A DNA stretch of 35,203 bases from an uncultured Coprococcus sp. (GTDB lineage Bacteria; Bacillota; Clostridia; Lachnospirales; Lachnospiraceae): positions 1 to 35,203 of the forward strand of contig CAKQIY010000020.1 in the NCBI GenBank assembly GCA_934247115.1, given 5' to 3'. A model generated the notes under the pieces. It had not been told where the DNA came from. It was given only the letters and a program-made list of their open reading frames with translations, and made no database searches. Below, piece after piece: positions 16,404 through 24,458 of the stretch. Within the stretch, counting starts at the first letter, position 1, and each line of letters opens with the position of its first letter. A program made the position numbers and the translations under genes.

Positions 16404-17105
16404 TTACAAATCCTCCAATTCTGACGCTGGAACTCTCACTTCGTTCTCATACTCCTTGCTTATAAGGCCATCCTTTATGAAGATGACCTTGTGCACCATG
16501 TTCTTGATGGAATTGTTATGTGTTACTATCAGCATGGTCGTTCCATACTTCGCATTTATTTCCTCGAGAAGAACAAGAATATCTCTGGATGTCTTGGAGT
16601 CAAGAGCTCCTGTCGGTTCATCACAGAGAAGGAGTTTTGGATTTTTCACCAGAGCTCTCGCTATAGCACATCTCTGCTGCTGTCCACCTGATAGCTGTGA
16701 AGGGAACTTGTTCTGATGCTCCGTAAGTCCCAGTGTCTCGATCAGGTCATCCATAGGAAGCGGATCATCAGTCAGATACTCACATACCTGTATGTTCTCT
16801 CTCACTGTGAGGTTTGGAACTAGATTGTAGAACTGAAATATGAATCCCAGATTATCTCGTCTGTAATCCGCGAGCTGGTCGCTTGTCATGCCAAATATCT
16901 CTGTGCCGTCAACCTTTATCGAACCCGAATCCATATTGTCAAGACCACCTATACAGTTGAGAAGTGTTGACTTACCTGAACCTGACGTTCCCTGTATAAC
17001 ACACATCTGCCCTTTTTCAACACCTGTGTTTATACCTTTAAGCACCTGCACATAGCTTCCACCCTCTCCATAGCTCTTCTTTACTTCTGACACTTCCAAA
17101 TACAT
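16404..17105 (-). CDS. ABC transporter ATPase, MacB/LolD type
   Basis: 233 residues, complete. Walker A GTSGSGKST (39-47), Q-loop FIFQFYNLVPNLT, signature LSGGQQQR (138-145), Walker B LLLCDEPTGALDS (158-170), and H-loop VTHNNS. The FYNLVPNLTVRENI stretch is typical of the MacB/LolD/FtsE subgroup that works with FtsX-type permeases. The start has AGGAGG 7 bases before ATG. It is the first gene of a two-gene operon with the permease. A palindrome matching the TetR operator lies 106 bases upstream of the start. Confidence 0.96.
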   Translation of the reverse strand: MYLEVSEVKKSYGEGGSYVQVLKGINTGVEKGQMCVIQGTSGSGKSTLLNCIGGLDNMDSGSIKVDGTEIFGMTSDQLADYRRDNLGFIFQFYNLVPNLTVRENIQVCEYLTDDPLPMDDLIETLGLTEHQNKFPSQLSGGQQQRCAIARALVKNPKLLLCDEPTGALDSKTSRDILVLLEEINAKYGTTMLIVTHNNSIKNMVHKVIFIKDGLISKEYENEVRVPASELEDL

Positions 17106-17210
17106 AATTTTTCCTCCTTTATGATATCCTCGTTGTTCTAATTTTCATTTACTTTATTTTTTATAGCCAGCCATTACACTTTAGTAGCTATTCAAATGTT
17201 CATTTGCATA

Positions 17211-17225
17211 CATAACACTGTTATG
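17211..17225. promoter_or_regulatory. Palindromic operator upstream of the ABC exporter
   Basis: CATAACACTGTTATG, a perfect 7+1+7 inverted repeat. The same motif appears twice upstream of the TetR gene (18027-18059). A shared site in front of the regulator and of its neighbouring exporter is the classic TetR arrangement. Confidence 0.75.
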
Positions 17226-17350
17226 GGCTAAGTCTTTTTTTAGGTCTTCCCTGTAATTCGGAAGACCTATAATAAGACATAATGGAAAATTGATTCCCCT
17301 GTACCACATTTTTCATTTTACTGTTTTCAATTTTCTATTCCGGTCAAATC

Positions 17351-17992
17351 CTATTCTGGATCCTGCCACGGCTTAACAAGGCCATACCAGCCTGAAATCA
17401 GATATTTCATACCTGTCTCAACGAACTTCTGGGCATCCTCCTCATTGTCAATATGCGTCACCATGAATATAAACATATCAATCTGTGAATGAGACATCCA
17501 ATGTACCACATTTCTGTCAACCATCGGTGTTCCATAAGCCCTGCACATCGCCTCACATATAAATGCGTTGTGTGCATCCATCTGATCCACCATATTGTCC
17601 GGCATACTCTCCATGCTGGATCCCTGTGACTTCGTAAGAACAAGAAGCACTTCTTCTCTGTGCATATAAAGCTCATGCACTATGTTCCTGGCCGACTCAA
17701 AATCACTATCCTCATTGTGGTCGGATGCCATGCCGTTGTTCATCTCGTCCACCTCAACGGAGAAATGCTCGGTTAACACAGCATTGAGTCTGTCCATCAT
17801 GTGTCCCACAACATTGCAGAACAGATCGTCCTTATCCTTAAAAAAGAAATATAGAGCTCCGGTTGTCACTCCTGCCTTCTGACATATATTTCTGAGTGAC
17901 GCCCCCATAAATCCCTTATCCATGAACTCTTCCTTGGCACACTTTAGAAGTTCTTTCCTCGTCTCGCTGTCATGTTGTATTTTCTTTGCCAT
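17351..17992 (-). CDS. TetR/AcrR-family transcriptional repressor
   Basis: About 213 residues starting at MAKKIQHDSETRK, ATG at 17992 with GGTGAGG just upstream. A longer reading frame to 18070 would translate the operator and promoter and is rejected. The N-terminal HTH is typical: a leading helix ETRKELLKCAKEEFMDKGF, then ASLRNICQKAGVTTGALYFF (about 31-50) and the KDKDDLF turn. The C-terminal ligand domain is helical, Met- and Asp-rich, and unlike any subfamily I can name. It lies upstream of the ABC exporter on the same strand but has its own promoter and operators. It very probably represses both itself and the exporter, released by an unknown ligand. Confidence 0.92.
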   Translation of the reverse strand: MAKKIQHDSETRKELLKCAKEEFMDKGFMGASLRNICQKAGVTTGALYFFFKDKDDLFCNVVGHMMDRLNAVLTEHFSVEVDEMNNGMASDHNEDSDFESARNIVHELYMHREEVLLVLTKSQGSSMESMPDNMVDQMDAHNAFICEAMCRAYGTPMVDRNVVHWMSHSQIDMFIFMVTHIDNEEDAQKFVETGMKYLISGWYGLVKPWQDPE

Positions 17993-18008
17993 AATCCTCA
18001 CCCATTTA

Positions 18009-18061
18009 ATTATAATATAAAAATAACATAACAGTGTTACGTTTAATAACACCGTTATGTT
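18009..18061 (-). promoter_or_regulatory. tetR promoter and double operator
   Basis: The -10 hexamer TATAAT lies at 18009-18014 on the minus strand. Upstream, arms AACATAACAGTGTTA (18025-18039) and TAACACCGTTATGTT (18047-18061) form a 14/15 inverted repeat. Within it are two 15-base sites (18027-18041 and 18045-18059), each matching the exporter operator at 13 of 15 positions. In the minus-strand transcript of the gene upstream, the same repeat is followed by ATTTTTAT. It could therefore also end the solute-binding-protein message. Confidence 0.7.
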
Positions 18062-18090
18062 AAACCACATTGATCATTTTGTCAACTATT

Positions 18091-19362
18091 TTATTTCTTA
18101 TACATATCGCTATAAATCCTGTCTATAGTCTCATCACGGCTCAATTTATCATACAGATAATAATCAGAATCTGATTTAAATGATCCGTACACATCCTCAG
18201 ATTCCAATATCGGTGCCATAACCGACAATTTGTCACTGTTTTCTTTTCTCATAGCATCTGCCTGAACCTCAAATCCAGTCAGCATATCATGCTCTTCAAG
18301 AACAGCAAGTGCCGAACTGCTGATGGGAACACCTTTCTCTGTTCCCTGTCTTAAAGTCATCTCCTCACCGTTCAACAGATAATTCAACAGCTTTGCGGCC
18401 GCTTCTGGGTGTTCAGTATTATTACTTATCGCATACATTGTTGCAGGTTTTACAAACCACCCCAAAGATTTTGCACCAGGCTCACATATGTATTCACCTA
18501 CTTTTACATCATATCCATTTTCCTTCAAAGGATCACAATATCCTCCTGCATCACTTACCCACGCAAGAGTGCCGCCAACCTCACCGCTGGCAAAAGAATT
18601 CCTGTTAAATGAATCTACAGACATTAAGACGTTTTTATCAAGTAGTTCCTTATAAAAATCCAACATGACACCTATCTGTTCCTTACTCAGATTCAATGTA
18701 CCATCAGATTTGACCGGATCATCTCCAGTTGTCTGTATATAATGTGAAAGCAACATAAAAAATAATGATTTTTTAGTCATGCCCAGAGGATATACCCCAT
18801 CTTTGCTCATGATTCTGGCTGCATCAAACAAGTCATCCCATGTTCTGGGAATACTAAGTCCATATGAGTTCCAAAGAGTCTCATTATAATAAAAAGTCTC
18901 CGTATTGAACGCGATAGGAATAGCATTTAATCTTCCATTTTTTGTTCCAAAGGCAAGCTTTTCTTCAGTATAGTTTTCAAAATCAATATAATCCGAAAGC
19001 GCATTAAGATCATAAAAGCCAGATCCGTCAGAAGAATATGTATCAAGCCAGCCATAATTTATGAGCATAACATCCGGAGTCTCCTGTGATTTCATATATA
19101 TATGCTGTCTTTTCTCGTATCCATTCCACACACCATATTTGCATTTGACGTTTATTTCCGGATTTTCTTTTTCAAATATATCAACAGCATCCAGTGTGTA
19201 CTGGTTTCTACTATCATCGCCCCACCAGGAATACTCTATAGTTATCGTATCCCCGACCGCCATATCTGTTTTTTTCTCTCCACAACCACAAAATACAAAA
19301 AGCATAAAAAGCATCAGCAAAACCGATAATCCTCTTTTGTGATTTTTAATTATATATTTCAT
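18091..19362 (-). CDS. Extracellular solute-binding lipoprotein (family 1, sugar type), orphan
   Basis: About 423 residues from ATG at 19362, 8 bases after AGAGG; a GTG at 19371 overlaps that site. The N-terminus is basic, then hydrophobic, and ends in a lipobox-like FCGC followed by GEKK, so it should be lipid-anchored outside the membrane. The mature part matches family 1 carbohydrate-binding proteins: IEYSWWGDD, DIFEKENPEINVKC, DVMLINYGWLD, FNTETFYYNETLW with GLSIPRTWDDL, and the C-terminal HPEAAAKLLNYLLNGEE. No permease or ATPase gene accompanies it. Instead it follows the diguanylate cyclase by 15 bases. This suggests a sensory rather than transport role, as with the V. cholerae NspS-MbaA pair; that role is inference. 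Confidence 0.9.
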   Translation of the reverse strand: MKYIIKNHKRGLSVLLMLFMLFVFCGCGEKKTDMAVGDTITIEYSWWGDDSRNQYTLDAVDIFEKENPEINVKCKYGVWNGYEKRQHIYMKSQETPDVMLINYGWLDTYSSDGSGFYDLNALSDYIDFENYTEEKLAFGTKNGRLNAIPIAFNTETFYYNETLWNSYGLSIPRTWDDLFDAARIMSKDGVYPLGMTKKSLFFMLLSHYIQTTGDDPVKSDGTLNLSKEQIGVMLDFYKELLDKNVLMSVDSFNRNSFASGEVGGTLAWVSDAGGYCDPLKENGYDVKVGEYICEPGAKSLGWFVKPATMYAISNNTEHPEAAAKLLNYLLNGEEMTLRQGTEKGVPISSSALAVLEEHDMLTGFEVQADAMRKENSDKLSVMAPILESEDVYGSFKSDSDYYLYDKLSRDETIDRIYSDMYKK

Positions 19363-19377
19363 CTGCTTCACCTCTGA

Positions 19378-20871
19378 TCAGTCCTGATTTTCAACGAACC
19401 AGCTATACTGACTTTTTCCGTTTCTCTTTGATTTATACAAAGCAGTATCAGCTTTCTTCATCATGCTTTCATAATCAGATGAGTCCTCTCCGTCTACTAT
19501 GTAAACACCTGCTGATAATGAAAGATTACATTCCGTATATTTTTCCGCAACCGTTCTGGCAAAATCCTCAGCCAACAGTCTAAGCTCAAATTCCATTTTC
19601 TTTTTTACATTTTCCAAAGTCCATCCATTAAACTTCCTGTATACCGCAAACTCATCGCCACCTACGCGTCCGATCACGGAGTCTGCTCCAAGCATTTTGA
19701 TGAAGAGTTCAGCAGTTTTAGACAGAACCACATCCCCTTCTCCATGACCCAAAGTATCATTTACCTTTTTAAAATTGTCCATATCTATCATTATAAACAC
19801 ATGGGTGACAGTTTCAGACTTTTCCTCAAGACAGGATCCAACAACTTCTCCAAACGAAGCCTTATTCATAATTCCTGTAAGCTGGTCATATTCAGCCTTT
19901 TGCTTTAATTCCTCAATAGCTCCGGAAACAGGTGTATATATTCTTTTCAGTACAATAATTCCTGTCACAACAACCAATAAAGCCAATACGAGAGTTGCTA
20001 CAAGTGAATACAATATCAATCTTCCAACTTCTTTGAATATCTCAGATTCACCTATGTACGACACTACTCTCCAGCCATTTGAACACTGTGCTACGGATAT
20101 AACATATCCATCCGAATTTGTCTGATATTCGAAGTCGTCATTTTTCTTTGAAAGATTTACTTCAATTTTTTCTCCAACGCATTTTGCATTATTTGAATAC
20201 ATAACTTCCTCGGAATCATTTATAAGACATACCCTCATATCCTTGAGTTCATGACTTAAATTCACCACCGAACTTAGTTCCCTGCTATAGAAAGAAGTTA
20301 CGATCACAGCATTTTTATTAAGTTTCTTGACGTAGAAAAGCCTGTCTGGGCTGTTTAAATAATCAAAAAACCAACCGGACATTGTCTTCTCGTCATTTAT
20401 ATGTTCAGTAAAATATGTATATATTCCTCCATCTGGAAAAGCCTGAAGTGTTGTGTTGGAAATCCATCCCACGCTCTTATCATTGGAATATACAACACCA
20501 AAATCTGTAAAATTGTCAAACACGCCAAGATCACTTATCCTATTCTGAATCGCTGCTTCCTGCTGTATTCTGGTAAATTCATCCAGACTACCATCTGTGG
20601 CGTCATACTCACACAGCTGATCATCGGAGAAAAAAAGAGCCACCGTATCTTCTATACCGACAAGATAATTGTCGACGTTATATTCAAGCTGCTGGTTGTT
20701 AGATGATATCAGATTCACTATCTTGCATTTCATATTATCAACGGCCTGTTTCGTTATGATAAAAGATATCATACCTGCCGTTACAACGACAGCAGCCAGG
20801 AAGATGATAGCGAATCTCCTCCTGGCTCTGCTTATCTCATATTCAGTTCTGTTCCTGCTGTTCACTGACAT
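19378..20871 (-). CDS. Membrane diguanylate cyclase (extracellular sensor plus GGDEF)
   Basis: About 497 residues from ATG at 20871 with CGGGAG 9 bases upstream; an upstream ATG at 20898 has no ribosome site. Transmembrane helix 1 (about 19-40) is followed by an outside sensor of some 240 residues, Cache-like in layout, then helix 2 (about 285-310) and a C-terminal GGDEF domain. The catalytic part is complete: AEYDQLTGIMNKASF, IDMDNFKKVNDTLGHGEGD, and GRVGGDEFAVY. It makes cyclic di-GMP from two GTP. The place of the inhibitory RxxD site reads GADS, so product inhibition by that site is not expected. The solute-binding lipoprotein follows directly, and the exosortase operon precedes it by 60 bases. 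Confidence 0.94.
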   Translation of the reverse strand: MSVNSRNRTEYEISRARRRFAIIFLAAVVVTAGMISFIITKQAVDNMKCKIVNLISSNNQQLEYNVDNYLVGIEDTVALFFSDDQLCEYDATDGSLDEFTRIQQEAAIQNRISDLGVFDNFTDFGVVYSNDKSVGWISNTTLQAFPDGGIYTYFTEHINDEKTMSGWFFDYLNSPDRLFYVKKLNKNAVIVTSFYSRELSSVVNLSHELKDMRVCLINDSEEVMYSNNAKCVGEKIEVNLSKKNDDFEYQTNSDGYVISVAQCSNGWRVVSYIGESEIFKEVGRLILYSLVATLVLALLVVVTGIIVLKRIYTPVSGAIEELKQKAEYDQLTGIMNKASFGEVVGSCLEEKSETVTHVFIMIDMDNFKKVNDTLGHGEGDVVLSKTAELFIKMLGADSVIGRVGGDEFAVYRKFNGWTLENVKKKMEFELRLLAEDFARTVAEKYTECNLSLSAGVYIVDGEDSSDYESMMKKADTALYKSKRNGKSQYSWFVENQD

Positions 20872-20902
20872 AGCTTTCTTCTCCCGTGTTATATACATAG
20901 CT

Positions 20903-20935
20903 ATTATATAACAACTATTATTGGTGAATTGTCAA
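20903..20935 (-). promoter_or_regulatory. Possible internal promoter for the cyclase and lipoprotein
   Basis: A perfect TTGACA (20930-20935, minus) overlaps the stop codon of the upstream gene. TATATAAT lies at 20903-20910. The spacing (19 to 21) is longer than ideal, so strength is uncertain. It could make the cyclase unit partly independent of the exosortase operon. Confidence 0.4.
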
Positions 20936-21390
20936 TCCTTTTTCTCACCTTCCCGGCTCTGCTTTATTTCTTTCAATATCCTGTCCGTCAGAGAATTGAT
21001 GGTCTGCATCTCTTCGGTGTAACTGTCATCAATGAGACTAACCACATAGGACATGGACGGTGACTCACTCATCTCCATCATCAGGAATATCCAGCCATTT
21101 CTGTTGAGTATTTCGGTCAGCTCATCCTTGAAATACTCACACATATTCTCCAGTGTGGGATTTATCATGTCAAATGGCGCTATCTCATTCAAAGTCTTGT
21201 CCTGATATCTGCTCAGAAATTCTTCAACTCTGTGCTCAAGATGATGGAACTTTACAGTCTCATCTCTTCCCTTGACAACATTTATGACGATCTCCCAGGT
21301 GTGAGGATGCACCTCCCCAAGTACTCCATTTTTATATATTCCATGTCTGGCATTGAGGTAGAATTTGAATTTATATTGCCTGAATCTCAT
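20932..21390 (-). CDS. 6-pyruvoyl-tetrahydropterin synthase-related protein B (exosortase locus)
   Basis: 152 residues, longer than QueD (about 120). The T-fold start NARHGIYKNG (His16) and VHPHTWEI (His28, His30) provide the three zinc ligands. It keeps the family's LNE and NPTLE segments and the ESPSM Glu near the end. The catalytic Cys normally just before HxH is missing, and the Asp-His pair that should precede LN is replaced by QDK. It is the last gene of the operon; its ATG overlaps the stop of the GGDEF-like gene as ATGA, with GGAGGAG upstream. Pterin or 7-deazaguanine synthesis is therefore unlikely. The fold probably binds zinc and a ligand for the exosortase system. Confidence 0.8.
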   Translation of the reverse strand: MRFRQYKFKFYLNARHGIYKNGVLGEVHPHTWEIVINVVKGRDETVKFHHLEHRVEEFLSRYQDKTLNEIAPFDMINPTLENMCEYFKDELTEILNRNGWIFLMMEMSESPSMSYVVSLIDDSYTEEMQTINSLTDRILKEIKQSREGEKKD

Positions 21391-22457
21391 CTGTTCGTCT
21401 CCTCCCCATAAAATACTTTTCTAGGATCATTGCCGTCTATGACAGCTCTGAGTTCTGTTCTAATCTCGGCCCCCGCTTCATTTGCCGAGGTTCTTTTCCA
21501 GCTTTCAAGCATCTTATCACGTATCTGTTCTGCCGTTGACATATCTGTCATATACATAAGCACAACAAAATTGCCCTTTGACATTTCTGCGGTCACATGA
21601 TTAGATCCCATGCAGCCCTTTATGAAATCCATTATCCTGAATATCTCATCTCTTGAAAAATAACGATTTCCCATCTGAACACTTATGAACAAGAAAGTGA
21701 TCGGATAAAGCTCCGGATTTGTCGATTTTGAGAGCAGAGAGTCCACAACCTCCATATCGTAATATCTGCCTGATCTTTTATCTGCAGGCTCAATATCCTT
21801 CTGCCTTAACTCTTCCTCATAGCTTTCTGTAAGTCTCTCATATTCATCGAATTTCTCATTTCTCGCTGTAAGTTCATCTTCTAATCTTTGAACCTTTCTG
21901 CCCATATGTCCTATCCTGCCGGCAAATTCTATCACCATGCCGCCAAGGACGAGGGAAACTGCTATCACAGCTATTACGATATAAAATTCAAAATCATTCA
22001 CTCCGTATGCCGAGAGCACATATGACCTGTCAGCATATATCCCGACAACGTAACCAGATCCGGCAATAGCAGCCGTACTGACTATTCCCTTTTGTTCGCT
22101 CATATATTCGTCCAGACCAGATGCAGTCATGTTAGACAGTTCCGCCGTAGTTGCCGTATCCTTGATAAATATGATATCATCCGCTTTTATAAGGAACGCC
22201 CATTCCGAACCGGATACATCAACCACTTCATTTATGACTGACTCCATATCTTTCTCGCTCAAACCTTCCAGTCTCTCAGCCAGAATAGATACCGTCTGCA
22301 ACTGGTCTACATTATACGTTGCAAGAATATTGTCTCTATTGGTCTTCATGTGATAACCATAATATATGGTTTCCAGAGCTATCATAAACAGAACAACAGC
22401 AAAAGCTGCCACGACTCTTCCTCTGTATGTCTTATTCTTTTCAGCTTTCCTGCTCAT
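21387..22457 (-). CDS. Membrane protein with degenerate GGDEF domain (exosortase locus)
   Basis: 356 residues; ATG at 22457 has AAGGAG 8 bases before it and overlaps the glycosyltransferase end by 17 bases. One helix near residues 11-31 and a second near 155-180 bracket an outside domain of about 120 residues. A coiled coil follows (RKVQRLEDELTARNEKFDEY, about 188-207). The C-terminal 120 residues follow the strand pattern of GGDEF domains: YPITFLFISVQMGNRYF at the first strand and SKGNFVVLMYM where GGDEF-F should be. Since the signature reads SKGNF and the metal-binding residues are gone, it should not make cyclic di-GMP. It may bind a nucleotide or transmit a signal to its operon partners. 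Function unproven. Confidence 0.75.
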   Translation of the reverse strand: MSRKAEKNKTYRGRVVAAFAVVLFMIALETIYYGYHMKTNRDNILATYNVDQLQTVSILAERLEGLSEKDMESVINEVVDVSGSEWAFLIKADDIIFIKDTATTAELSNMTASGLDEYMSEQKGIVSTAAIAGSGYVVGIYADRSYVLSAYGVNDFEFYIVIAVIAVSLVLGGMVIEFAGRIGHMGRKVQRLEDELTARNEKFDEYERLTESYEEELRQKDIEPADKRSGRYYDMEVVDSLLSKSTNPELYPITFLFISVQMGNRYFSRDEIFRIMDFIKGCMGSNHVTAEMSKGNFVVLMYMTDMSTAEQIRDKMLESWKRTSANEAGAEIRTELRAVIDGNDPRKVFYGEETNR

Positions 22458-23826
22458 GACATTTTCTCCTTCCTGTCACCTTGTACACCAATCTTCCAAG
22501 CCAGCGGAAGTCATGCTTTATGATGCTCCACGCCGTCTGTCTCTCTTCGCTGAAATTCTGCATTTTCCAGCTTCCTTTGGACTTCATGGAGTTGATTATT
22601 CCTGCAAACCTAAACCAGAACACGACAAAGTTGTACAGAGGAAGCAGGAATACAAGATACCATTTTCTCATATAATATCTTCTGAGCTGTTTAAACGGAC
22701 TCAGGAAAAGACTTATACATATATATAGCAATGTTGTAGTAAACACATACAAAAAATACATGATTATGACCGAATCTATAATGAGCGCAAACGGATAATC
22801 CTGAAATATTCCAAGGCATATCAGCGCAAAGTACCATATCATACGCGGGAATGCAAATGTGTGATCGAACATAACCAGTCTCACAATGAAGTCAGAGAAA
22901 AAACCACGCACAGCGTTCATCCTGTTCTTCATGAACATGTGGACAACCTCTATCTCCCCCCTCTGCCATCTCTGTCTCTGTATATATAGTCTATTCATAT
23001 CTTCTATCGGATCAACATAGAATATAGCTTCACTGCACAGCGCTACCTTATCTCCGAGCACATCCCTTATCTGAAACGTTACATGGGTGTCCTCGCACAC
23101 GGTATCCGTATTGTACATATTAGTCTTCATGATAGTTGATCGTCTGAATGCTGAGAAAGCACCTGACAAAGTAAATATATTGTTGAACTCCGACTGGAAA
23201 TTCCTGCCAGCAAGGAACGCCTGACAGTATTCAAAGAACTCCAGCTTTCTAAGCAGTCTGAGCCCAAACCTGTCAGTGTCATCGACCATTTCTGGGTTGG
23301 TCATGATCGTACCGGTCATGCAGTCTATGTCAGGATTCATCTCGAATTTGGTCACCATATTCCTGATTGCATCTTTCTGGAGCACACCATCACTGTCTAT
23401 GTGTATGATGTATTTGCCGTAGCTGTTGAAAAGGCCCAGATTAAGTGCCTTGGACTTGCCCTGTCTCGAATTTACCCAGTTCATTGTAAGATCAGGAAAT
23501 TCCTCCTGACATTTGCAGAATACATCAAAGCTCTTGTCAGTGCTCATGTTATTTACTACAAGTATATATATCTTGCTGTTAGGATAGTTTGACGCATCTA
23601 TGGAACTTATACATCTGTGAAGGCTGTGTTCCTGATTATACACAGGTATGATAAGTGTTATCTCCGGTGAAAAGTTGATCGCCTTCTCCTTCCTCGACAC
23701 CAGTTTCTTCTTTATCAATATGAAGAAATTGCCTATAGTCGGTATGATCTCCATAACTATCGGTATGATGACCCATGCCGCCCAGAAGAGTATGGAGCTA
23801 TGAAAGATCTGTGTTATCAGTGTCAT
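22441..23826 (-). CDS. Processive GT2 glycosyltransferase, exosortase G-associated type
   Basis: 461 residues; start preceded by GGAGG and overlapping XrtG by 29 bases. An N-terminal membrane helix (about 10-38) is followed by a GT-A domain: ITLIIPVYNQEHSL (57-70), the nucleotide-binding NNMSTDKSF, and the DXD-like DSD at 144-146. It also has ED at 245-246 and QRQRW at 283-287, the Q(Q/R)xRW motif of processive enzymes such as cellulose and hyaluronan synthases. Several C-terminal helices (from about 315) could form a translocation channel. Glycosyltransferases of this type sit next to xrtG in many Gram-positives. It could build a glycan for attachment to the sorted surface protein. Donor sugar unknown. 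Confidence 0.9.
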   Translation of the reverse strand: MTLITQIFHSSILFWAAWVIIPIVMEIIPTIGNFFILIKKKLVSRKEKAINFSPEITLIIPVYNQEHSLHRCISSIDASNYPNSKIYILVVNNMSTDKSFDVFCKCQEEFPDLTMNWVNSRQGKSKALNLGLFNSYGKYIIHIDSDGVLQKDAIRNMVTKFEMNPDIDCMTGTIMTNPEMVDDTDRFGLRLLRKLEFFEYCQAFLAGRNFQSEFNNIFTLSGAFSAFRRSTIMKTNMYNTDTVCEDTHVTFQIRDVLGDKVALCSEAIFYVDPIEDMNRLYIQRQRWQRGEIEVVHMFMKNRMNAVRGFFSDFIVRLVMFDHTFAFPRMIWYFALICLGIFQDYPFALIIDSVIIMYFLYVFTTTLLYICISLFLSPFKQLRRYYMRKWYLVFLLPLYNFVVFWFRFAGIINSMKSKGSWKMQNFSEERQTAWSIIKHDFRWLGRLVYKVTGRRKCHEQES

Positions 23827-24406
23827 ATCTGAAACCTCCTACCTTCTGCCTGATGATCTGAGCCTTTGTAAATACAAAGAAATACAAAAGCACAGTACAT
23901 GCATAGAACACCAGACGTCCTATTATGCTGTGGGCAACGAAGTACGAACCTCCGCCGAACACATGGACAATGAGACATATAGTGAATATCCTGAGTACAT
24001 TTGCCGCAAATATCAGAGCCGGTCCAACTATGCTGAGCACCACCTTCTCGTATGTGTGGTACATAGGGAAGAACCACAGAAGTGACAGGAATGCCAGCAT
24101 CTCCACTATTCCTGAACACTCGTAGTCAATATACATGGACAGGTTGGCATCACCTGTCGATATGAACACTATGTTCTTGTTGAAGTATCCCTCATATATG
24201 CCGGTCATGTCTCCGAACATGCCGGCAACAGCGGACACGCTCTTCTGAAGAGGTGCAAGAACGACTGGCTCCACCTTGATGAGCATGAACACAAAAATTC
24301 CTATGCTTCCTGTTATAAAATACCAGAAATCCAGCTTTCCACGTTTCAGCACAGTCAATATATATATCCAAAGCACCAACAGTATAACAAAAACTATATT
24401 CATCAT
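23798..24406 (-). CDS. xrtG: Exosortase family protein XrtG
   Basis: 202 residues with about six hydrophobic helices. The membrane-embedded transpeptidase triad is visible: Cys97 in DYECSGIVEM, Arg139 in NVLRI and His159 in AHSIIGR, in the order and spacing of exosortases/archaeosortases. The product is short for an exosortase, as expected for the Gram-positive XrtG branch. ATG at 24406 has AGGAGG 9 bases upstream. It lies between the Firmicu-CTERM protein and the overlapping glycosyltransferase, which is the diagnostic context. Predicted role: cleave the C-terminal signal of the neighbouring protein and pass it to an acceptor that is not yet known. Confidence 0.9.
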   Translation of the reverse strand: MMNIVFVILLVLWIYILTVLKRGKLDFWYFITGSIGIFVFMLIKVEPVVLAPLQKSVSAVAGMFGDMTGIYEGYFNKNIVFISTGDANLSMYIDYECSGIVEMLAFLSLLWFFPMYHTYEKVVLSIVGPALIFAANVLRIFTICLIVHVFGGGSYFVAHSIIGRLVFYACTVLLYFFVFTKAQIIRQKVGGFRYDTDNTDLS

Positions 24407-24458
24407 CGGCGTGCACCTCCTCTCATTTATATTACACTCTGCTATAGCATTCAGCAGT

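Noticed and set aside
17241..17269. Perfect 10-bp hairpin TAGGTCTTCC/GGAAGACCTA as terminator of tetR
   Set aside because: On the minus strand it is followed by A residues, not T, so it does not fit an intrinsic terminator. The structure is real, its role unknown.
17993..18070. N-terminal extension of the TetR protein
   Set aside because: It would translate through the -10 box and double operator, and lacks the usual lead-in; the ATG at 17992 has a ribosome site.
23823..24119. Alternative frame inside xrtG
   Set aside because: Shadow of the conserved exosortase frame.
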